From positions 10,986,501-11,050,500 of the forward strand of contig NC_092666.1 in the NCBI RefSeq assembly GCF_032118995.1: 64,000 bases of DNA, in the 5' to 3' direction. This stretch comes from Asterias amurensis. Its lineage: Eukaryota > Echinodermata > Asteroidea > Forcipulatida > Asteriidae. The first letter of the stretch is position 1. Each line of letters opens with the position of its first letter. Position numbers and translations under genes: made by a program. The notes beneath the pieces are model-generated. The model was not told the DNA's origin. It worked only from the letters and a program-made list of their open reading frames with translations, and did not search any database. Below, in pieces: positions 1 to 9,400 of the stretch.

Positions 1-19
1 CAATATCAGATTCAGAACC

Positions 20-650
20 AGTATTCAACTGCTTACTGGGGCGCTGTACAGTTTCTTCTGAATTTTAGAATCTGCAGTCGGGAAAAAAAAAAAACGCTCC
101 AGGGCTGAACCTACTCCTAGAACTATGGTTTATTCCGCTATCCTCTCCACGATGAAATGTTGAGTTGATAGCGTCGTAATGAACATCATAGTTCTAGGAG
201 GAGTAGGTGACCATGGCTTAGCCCACCTTGTTGAGCTGTTATAACAGTGTTAATGGCTCTGCTCTTTTAACATCGGTCTCATCACTGTCACCTGTAATGG
301 TGACAGTGATGAGACCAATGTTAAAAGCGGAGCCATTAACAGCTCAACAAGGTGGGCTAACCATGGCTGAACCTAGTTGCGATAATGTAACCCTACTCCA
401 GACGGCCGCCAGGCGAGCAGGAGGGTTACGTTATCGCAACTAGGGCCTAGGCTGAACCCACCATCTTCCCGACAGCCGAGATGATAGAAAGAGGGTAACG
501 GTTAAATCCCTACAGACCTGTTCTCCTCTACAAAATTGTTGACATCTGCAATTAATTTGTTCGGACCATTACCAAAGAACCCAAAATGTCAAAATTATTT
601 TTAATTAAATAAACTTAATTAAATAAAGGAGTACAGCGCCAGAGTTAGGG
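20..650. repeat. Foldback element with three internal palindromes
   Basis: Outer ends are inverted (ACTGGGGCGCTGTAC near 36-50 against GTACAGCGCC near 632-641). Inside are three consecutive inverted repeats: CTACTCCTAGAACTATG at about 109-125 with its complement at about 188-205; arms of about 75 bp at 212-292 and 300-366 around a short loop; and TAGTTGCGATAATGTAACC at about 376 with its complement ending near 442. The outer ends resemble those of the large foldback at 14070-15673, so the two are probably related non-autonomous elements. Confidence 0.7.
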
Positions 651-788
651 CCAATGTGATAAGATTATAGTTTTGTATTCACTAGTAACAATTAATATCA
701 CAAATATCATGTTTATGTTTTATTTTAACAGAAAACTTGTCTCACCATCAAAAAAAAGAATAATAATAAAAAACATTTCACAACTCAC

Positions 789-1288
789 CTGGAGAGATTT
801 TTTATTTCAGGTGGAACTTGCCGAATTCTGTTTCCACCGAGATGAATAGCTTTCAACGACGTGATTTCGGCGAGTTGCATAGGGAAATCCAACATGAGAT
901 TTCCTCCAAAATTCACCGTCTCTAATGCAGTGAAATCACCGAAATCTTTCGGCAGCGAATCAGTTTTAAGTTGGTTATTTTTACAGTTCAATGTTCGTAG
1001 ATTTGTCAATCCAACAATTTCTCCGGGGATTTCCGTAATCCTGTTGTTACTGATGTCCAAATCGACTATATTCGTGTAAATGTGAATAGTTTGTGGTATG
1101 GAGGTGAGAGAATTTCGACTCAAATCAATGATGTTTACTTTGTCTTCTTGTCCGGTAAATTCATGGTCCGGAAACTCCGTCAACTGCTTGCGAGACAACG
1201 ACGCTTTGGCGAGCTGTTCGACGGCGTCTTCACCGGCCGTGGTTGGGTCGCCTCTCCGGTGGGCCATTACGAAACGCAATCGGCACAT
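789..1288 (-). CDS. LRRC58: LRRC58-like leucine-rich repeat protein, first coding exon (partial gene)
   Basis: One open exon on the minus strand. The first ATG is at 1288, and a second at 1267 gives a protein starting MAHRRGD; the second may be the true start. The exon ends at 789 with a consensus donor (CCAG|GTGAG) in phase 2, and the remaining exons lie beyond the left edge of the window. The translation holds about four to five tandem leucine-rich repeats of the LxxLxLxxNxL..IP type from about residue 50. The segment LRTLNCKNNQLKTDSLPK and the later HLGGNRI..VPPEIKNL closely resemble the corresponding part of vertebrate LRRC58, which has LRTL.AKNN...LPK and LGGNQ..IPAEIENL. LRR proteins bind partner proteins. 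The family's exact role is not evident from this exon. A generic LRR protein such as LRRC20 or LRRC57 is possible but fits less well. It lies head-to-head with PEX19, about 2.2 kb away. Confidence 0.7.
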
Positions 1289-2998
1289 AGCACACGAAAT
1301 AAATATACTTAAATTGTGTCTTTTAAAATCACCAACCTAGTTCTCGAAGTGATCTTATTCTTTGCCAGGTCGTCTCGTCAGAGATTTTTGCCACCAACTG
1401 TTCCATTCCCTCAACATATTGAGGTTTATGATGAAACCGTTTCATCATATTTTCAACAAATTCACACATCACACACACGATCGCGATCTTCACAAAAACA
1501 CGACGGTGACACTGCAAAAAATTATCATACAATTAAAAAAGCAAAACGCATGCGGACCGCACGATATTAATAAACTTGTACTACTACTTGTTTTACTTTC
1601 ACTAATTGTGTCTTTACAAATAAATTTAGTTTTCAATCAATTTAAACAATGTTTGCCCTTACCGACAGATGTCTTTTTTTACTATTTAGTTTTATGCGTG
1701 TTGTTACAGTTTTTAATAATATTTAACATAAATACGCGTAATTTTGGTTACGTAAAATACCGCGGGACTTATACAAGTTTAGTTTAAAAACCGTGCGAGA
1801 AATAAACAGCATGCGTTGAATACATGCTCAAAAACTGAATATTCATTATGACGTCGCCATCCGTGCATATCATGAATATGTTTTTTTACCCGATTGTTGA
1901 CATTGACCTAGATAGCGGTACGTGCGACCTTGAGCTGACCTACAAACCTTAAAGCCATCAGCGCGCACATGATCACGTTTTTGTACGTTATACAACATGA
2001 AAAAATATTAACATAATTGCCGCATAGAGGTAGGAAGGACACCCTCTATTCTCTCAAAGGTTTTCTTAGCACAGCGTGTAATAAAGTCTGTCAGCATGGG
2101 GGTAGCTTGGGGACGGGTCACGTTGACTAGCTCTATTATAAATTCATATCTACTGTTTACTCTCTAAATGTGGCTGGTGGGATGGGTGGCTGGGCGTTTG
2201 TTTCTGCTCTATGTTTCTGCATAAAGTCTGGCACCAATCATTGCCGCACTAGTACAAATTTCAATACTGAAGGGGTATTATCAGCGTAGGACCTACAGAT
2301 TCGGTACCGTACCCCTAGTTTTGTCGGGCCGCAGTTTTTTTTCTTCAATTACTGATTTTTTGTTAAAAGGGTTCCATCCACTTTTTAGACCTTTCTTTTG
2401 TTGATAAACAAATCTTGTAGGATGGTCGGCCGAATGTTCAATCGTAAAAATCGTCGATGTTTTAACCAAATTCAACAATTTTTGTTTTTAACAACATCAA
2501 CACAGTTTTTGAATAATTTGGTCTGGCCACATTGTTACAAACAGTAGTCTTTTCTTGATTTGCATATATGGCTTTTCCATAGTCCAATCTGGGTTTGGGC
2601 AAAAACTCGGGCTGTGACGTTGCAAAAACAAATTGGCGCCGGGCTGGTGGCTGCCCTCTTGTTTTAGCAAAAATCGTTAAATTAATAGTGCCCATCATCT
2701 GAGGCAGTACATTGTAGGGCCAGGGTAGGGCTATATAATTTATTTTCCTCACAATAGATTACATTATGCATTATATCCCCTGTGTCGGGGCCATAAGCAA
2801 CAAAAAACTACTGCCTGCATATTTCACAAAATGTTCATTTTCTTCTTACAAAGATAGTTGCTTCATGTGCTTTATCCACACGGTGGTGTTTTGGGGGTAA
2901 ATATAAAAACTGCTGACAAAATGAAGTGCAACAGAAGGGAATTGCTAAATTGAGTCATATGAGTAAACAACAATAAAACGGACGTGCACTCTTATTAA
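1289..2998. other. Intergenic region between divergent LRRC58-like and PEX19 genes
   Basis: AT-rich non-coding sequence that should hold the LRRC58-like promoter and 5' UTR. No recognisable exon, RNA gene or repeat family was seen. Short open frames here lack start context, splice partners or recognisable protein motifs. Confidence 0.5.
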
Positions 2999-3403
2999 TT
3001 TAAAGGAACACGTTGCCTTGGATCGGTCGAGTTGGTCTTTGAAAAGCGTCCTGTAACCGTTTGTTATAAAATCGATATGGTTAGAAAGATGTTGTAAAAG
3101 TAGAATACAATGATCTATACAAATATGCCTCGAAATTGCGTGGTTTTCGTTTAACCTCGTCGACAAACACGGTCGGCCATTTATGGGAGTCAAAACTTTG
3201 AGTTGTTTGACTCCCATAAATGGCCGACCGTGTTAATTTGTTCGCGACGTAAAATGAAAACCGTGCAATTTTGAGTGACACTTGTGTGGATCATTATATT
3301 CTACTTTTACAACATCTTTCCAACCATATGCATTTCATAACAAACGGTTTCAAACGCTTTTCATAGACCAACTCGTCCGATCCAAGGCAACATGTGCTTT
3401 AAA
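2999..3403. mobile_element. MITE-1 foldback element in the PEX19 5' flank
   Basis: Bounded by TTTAAAGGAACACGTTGCC on the left and a mutated complement (GGCAACATGTGCTTTAAA) on the right. The whole unit is a long imperfect inverted repeat whose centre holds GGCCATTTATGGGAGTCAAA facing its complement. Four further copies occur at 17807, 30046, 32269 and 53332. The right end is 57 bp before the PEX19 start codon. Confidence 0.85.
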
Positions 3404-3460
3404 CTAATAATTATTTGAGTAATGATCACCAAACAAACAAATTTAGTTGAAACTTGTAAA

Positions 3461-6400
3461 ATGGCGGATTGCGGCGAAGAGAAAGCTGCGGTGTCTAGTT
3501 CAACATTGCCCGATAAAAGTGATCAAGATGCAACAGTTGATGTACAACCTCAATCAAAAGATGACGGTCTAGATGATTTACTCGACAGTAAGTTTTATTT
3601 TTAGTTTGTAGATTTGTGTTGCCGAAAAACGGCATTGCCGTGTGTGTGTGGAGAGACCTCCGACTCCGCTGTGTGCACGGTGCGTGTACGTGCGCGTGCG
3701 CGTGATGTATGACAAGTGGGGGCGCTGTTTACCGGTTTTGGGGGTCATGCAATTTTTGTGTAAATTCATCAAAGTATCATCAACTTTTGAAGAGATTGAT
3801 AAATTTCGGCTTAAAAAAGTCGGTACTGTTTGGCTTGGTTGGGAATTGGGGGAATTGCCTCGTGTCTGACCGATTCCAGCCTGGCTGATTTTTCTCAATT
3901 GACAATACAAATGTATGTAGACCTTCCCCATGAAATAATAAATAAATAAGCAAAATATCAAGAGAGGGCGCTGTTGAACCCACACAAAGGTATAGGCGTT
4001 GCATGCGCGAGTCGTAGAAACTGCATAGAAACCGCCCCATATTCCTTCCAACAATGCATTGCGTTTCTGAATCGTGATAAACCTTATTGCACATAGCGCA
4101 TGCGCACTATCATTTTGGTTGGCAAAATGAGGTCGAGGGAATATCGTGTTGTTTTGTACACTGCTATACTGCTGCATGACACAGATGCGATTGCGCGTCT
4201 GCTTAGTTAGTGCACAACTTTATGGTGTTTGCCAACCTAGGGTCCGTATGCGTGAATGTAATTAGCATATTTTATGGGAAGGGTCCATTGTAGAAAGTCA
4301 CTGTGCCTTGTGCTCTGTGGGTGGGAAGGAATTGTCGGAAGGACCTTCTCACAATGCCTTTTGACAATTGAGAAAAATCAGCCAGGCGGGAATCGCGATA
4401 AGGTCTGTGGAAACTGGCAGTGCGAGTCTGCTTTTGAAAAAGCACATTTTCGGGGGAGTTTTCTTTCTACGTTACTTAATTAAGCCTATACGCCTCTCTT
4501 AATATTTATTGTGCATGACGTCATTATTTATACCCAAAATGAGGCTATGGGCGCACGTCGCCCATCACTTGCAGTGGCTGCGTCTGTAGCCTCATTTTCG
4601 GTTAGCTTTGTGCACACCTCATAATGCATTCAAATATTAAGAGAGGCGTAAAGGAGGCCCAAGGGTTAGGGTTAGCCAAAACTCCAAATGGCTGACCGTC
4701 CAAAAAGTTTAGTTGTTATCTGATTTGTTTTCCAGAGGCTGAGCTGAGTAGAGTGAGAGACTTTAAATAAATAAAAATTATTTTAAAACATTTTTGAATA
4801 CTTACCATTTAGTATAGGCCTTACATACCATTTATCAATATTGCATATTATATAACACCCAAGCAGATCCTTGCCATTTGATTGGAGGATTGTCCGTCTT
4901 AGATAGCAAATAAAAGTACTATTGCACGCTGAATCACTCACCGTGCTTTTTCGTTCCATCCGAAAAGTACCATTGCACGCTGCCAGCGTGCATTAGTACT
5001 TTTCGGATGGAACAAAAAAGCTGAGTAAAAACATCACTGCGTGCGCGTGTCTTTGGTAACGCAGCAGTTTTACTGCAATAGTAAAATTACTAGCATTCGG
5101 CTTCTGCGTGTCTCAAAATAGCTGTACAGAACGCACATAGTGACTGTTGAATCCAACAGGCCGACCCAAAGAGAAACGGGTGTAATTTCACAATTAAAAA
5201 TTGTAGGCCTACGCTTTGTTTGTTTTGAAAGATGTATCTTCCAATCAAAATGACATCTACTTGGATGTTATATAAGCAAATAATGAATGTTTTTCATCCG
5301 TGCAACAGTGCAAATATTTTCATTCGTTGAAAGCTGGAATGTTCCATTCAACTCGGCTCTGCCTCGTTGAATAGAACATTCCATCTTTCAACTCATGAAC
5401 ATATTCGCACCATTGCACTCATAAACATTCATTATGTGTATACTATAATCAATATTTAGCCCCCATTTTTGAGATAATTTCATCCTCAGTTTACTGACTC
5501 ATAAATAAACCTTTTCAGAGACCACTCCAGAGAAAAAAAACTTTGTTTGAACTGAGACTGTATTTTATTTTTTATGTTGAAAAGAGTTTTTGTATACATT
5601 TTTGTTTCTTATCTCTTAAGGTGCATTGCAAGATTTTGATAAGAAAAAACCTCAAGATGTTCCCGACGAGAAGCTACCAGAAAAGAAGACCACAACTCCA
5701 ACTCAAGTATCTGACAAACAGGTACCCCAAGTCTAGGACTACCCAAGTCCAACATCTCAAAACAGATTTAAGACTTATATTAGGGTTTTAACAAAGAAAA
5801 GATGGCTAGAGTGGGACTTGAATCTGTGCCCGTCGAATTAATGTGCCAGCACTCTTCCAACTTAGCTATCTAGTAGGCCTGGGGGACTAGTGAAATCGCC
5901 TCCCTCAAAATAGTCACGACTTCGACACTAGTCAGTAGTCATGACTAATGTTTAATTCCCAAGATCCATTGCGGCATATTGTTTGCCGCAGGCAGCATAT
6001 ATAGTAAAGTTCTTTCTGAAAGGGTTGAAGGATTGTGTCACTGATTTCTGATTGTGTTTTGTAAGTAAACTAAATTGTCATGAATATCCATGAGCCACAC
6101 AATTGGTTCATCAAACAGGTAGTTGCAACTAATTCTGTAGTTGTCGTGACAGCACGACTAACCAAGTAGTTGAAAAGTGGTATTACGACTCAACTAAGCA
6201 ATCGGTAGTCGGGACTACAATACTTGTCGCACAGGCTTACTTGTTGCCCAGGACACTATTGGTAATTACTCGAAATAATTATTGGCATAAAACCTTACTT
6301 GGTGATGAGTAATGGGGAGAGGTTGATGGTATAAAACATTGTGAGACACGGCTCTCTCTGAAGTGCCATAGTTTTCGAGAAAGAAGTAATTTTCCACAAA

Positions 6401-9400
6401 TTTGATTTCGAGACCTCAGATTTAGAACTTGAGGTCTGGAAATCAACTATCTAACCGCACACAAATTCGTGAGACAAGTATTATTTTTCTTTCATTATTA
6501 TCTCACAACTTCGATGATCGATTGAGCTCAAATTTTCACAGGTTTGTTATTTTATGCATATGTTCAGATACACCAACTGGGAAGACTAGTCTTTGACAAT
6601 TACCAAAAGTGTCCAGTGTCTTTAAATGTTATTATACTTACTAAGTGCTCTTTTGCTTTTAGCCTCCACCCCTCCCAGTGGACCAAGAGGCTCTCTTCAA
6701 TCAACTCTTCACCAGCGAGGGCGGTGCAGCCAATCTAGAGTCTCTCATGTCGACCGTCATGTCAGAGTTTGGTCAAGATCTACCCCAAGATTCAAAGCTA
6801 AACGATGACCTGGCCAAGCTTTTACAGGGAGGTGGTGCTGAGGGTAAGCAGGGTTTGCCCTAGCCGTAAGCCATGTCCGAATAGGCGGCTACAGCTATAC
6901 GGCTACGGCTGTTGCTAAGGATGTTACTAAGGATGTCCTATACTTCAATGCATGATGACGCAAAAATCTAGCTGTAGCTGTAGCTGTAGCCACCAAATCG
7001 GAGATGGCTTAAACATCAGGGCCCAATTTCATAAAGCTTTTAAGCAGAAAATACTGCTTTGCAAATTTCTTTGCTAAACACAAGATGAGTGGGGCACCAG
7101 TTACAACAATGACAAATTAATGTCATTTCAGCTGGTAACCTGTTTCTTTTAAGCAACACTTTTCTGGGCTAAGTAACTTTTTGTGCTTACAGGCTTTTTG
7201 AAATTGAGCCCCAGGGCCCAATTTCAAAAAGCTATTAAGCAGAAAATGAATGGGGCACCGGTTGCAGCATTGAAAAATTAGTGTAATTTCGGCTGGTAAC
7301 CGGTTTCTGTTAAGCAACACTTTTCTGTGCTTAGCAAATTTTTGTGCTTACTGGTTTTACAAAACTGCCTGCCTGGCCCGAGTCAATCAAAAGTTTTTGA
7401 TGAATTTGAGTGTACTTGAGATTTTCACAAAAGATTACTATTTTTCAAGTTTTTCTCATTATTTTCATTGACAATCTCTATCTGGCAATGACTGGCACCC
7501 AGGCCTGATACTTCATGGAGGCAATGAAGGCGATTGCTTCCATCCCTGGTCATTGCCTTGGTGCCCTTGAAATGCTCCAGTAGAGTTTTACAATTGTCTC
7601 ATAGTGTGCCCTTTACCAATGAGAAAATGCCTTGGTGCCCTTGCCATTTCACCACAAAGAAAATGCCTTGGTGCCCTTGCCATTTCACCACAAAGAGAAA
7701 ATGCCTTGGTGCCCTTGCCATCTCACCACGAGGAGAAAATGCCTTGGTGCCCTTGCCATTTCACCACAAAGAGAAAATGCCTTGATGCCCTTGCCATTTC
7801 ACCACGAGGAGAAAATGCCTTGGTGCCCTTGCCATTTCACCACAAAGAGAAAATGCCTTGGTGCCCTTGCCATTTCACCACAAAGAAAATGCCTTGGTGC
7901 CCTTGCCATTTCACCACAAAGAGAAAATGCCTTGGTGCCCTTGCCATCTCACCACGAGGAGAAAATGCCTTGGTGCCCTTGCCATTTCACCACAAAGAGA
8001 AAATGCCTTGATGCCCTTGCCTTTTCACCACGAGGAGAAAATGCCTTGGTGCCCTTGCCATTTCACCACAAAGAGAAAATGCCTTGGTGCCCTTGCCATT
8101 TCACCACAAAGAAAATGCCTTGGTGCCCTTGCCATTTCACCACAAAGAGAAAATGCCTTGGTGCCCTTGCCATCTCACCACGAGGAGAAAATGCCTTGGT
8201 GCCCTTGCCATTTCACCACAAAGAGAAAATGCCTTGGTGCCCTTGCCATTTCACCACAAAGAGAAAATGCCTTGGTGCCCTTGCCATCTCACCACAAAGA
8301 GAAAATGCCTTGGTGCCCTTGCCATTTCACCACAAGGAGAAAATGCCTTGGTGCCCTTGCCATTTCACCACAAAGAGAAAATGCCTTGGTGCCCTTGCCA
8401 TTTCACCACAAAGAGAAACTGCTTGGTGCCCTTGCCATTTCAAAAAAACAAAGTACACAGGCCTAGGTTCCTTCATGTTTTCCTAATTTCAAGGTTTGGC
8501 CAAATCTTATAATTATTTTTATCAACACTTTCCTCTCGCAGGTTTCCCAATGTTTGGCGCTGGCCCACCAAGCGGGGGCGCTCCATCCACTGCTTCAGGA
8601 CCACTAGGAGGAGCCTTGGGTGAAACTATCACTAGATTGGCACAGAGCGCCCAAGACCTTAAGGTAATATTTAAATAAAAAATTGGTGGAACACAACTGA
8701 AAAGATGGAAATTTGCATCGGGGATAAAGAATATTTGATTTTTCCCATAAGCACTTTATACTCTCAGTACTTTCCCGTGCTCTGTCAAAAAATAGGCATA
8801 ATACTCAGGTAGGATTCGAACCCACGACCTTTGCAATTCTAGAGCAGTGTCTTACCAACTAGACCACACATATTGCCTGTTAGCTATAGGCTCTAGAGTT
8901 CCATCTTTTAAATTGTTGCGGTACCCGCTGCTTAAACATAGGATTCCCGCCCGCTTCCTTTTTTCTTTCTTTACTTTTTTGAAGAAAACAAAAAATAAAA
9001 AAGGAGGATACATTTAAATGATCTCAACAAAATTAATTTTGCGTTGAAAAATATTCCAGCTGGTTGTCCTTAAGAATGTGTCAGCCGGCCATCTTAAAAA
9101 AAAAAAAAAAAAAAGGCCCTGCTTCGTTTTTTTCAAAAAGGCAGGATGCTTTATATGCTTTTTTGTTGTTTTTACTTAATACTAGGAGGGTAATATTCCT
9201 GAGGAAGAAATCTTCAAGCAGTTGGAGAACATGCATCTTGGAGATGGAGCGGAAGGTGAGATGATGCCGATGATGCAACAGATGATGCAGAATCTCCTCT
9301 CTAAGGATATTCTCTATCCATCCCTCAAGGAGGTCGTGGAAAAGGTAAGTGTAGGTCAACTATCACCATGGCTAGGAAATTCTAACCATAATTATGATAC

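Noticed and set aside
2293..2752. Overlapping minus-strand open frames upstream of the LRRC58-like exon
   Set aside because: The peptides look fairly protein-like but match no family I recognise, sit in different frames, and lack clear splice sites.
7632..8486. Open frames of up to 284 codons with HHKEKMPWCPCHFTT-type repeats
   Set aside because: They lie in PEX19 intron 3 and arise from the 36/38-bp minisatellite being free of stop codons. Equivalent frames exist in all phases.
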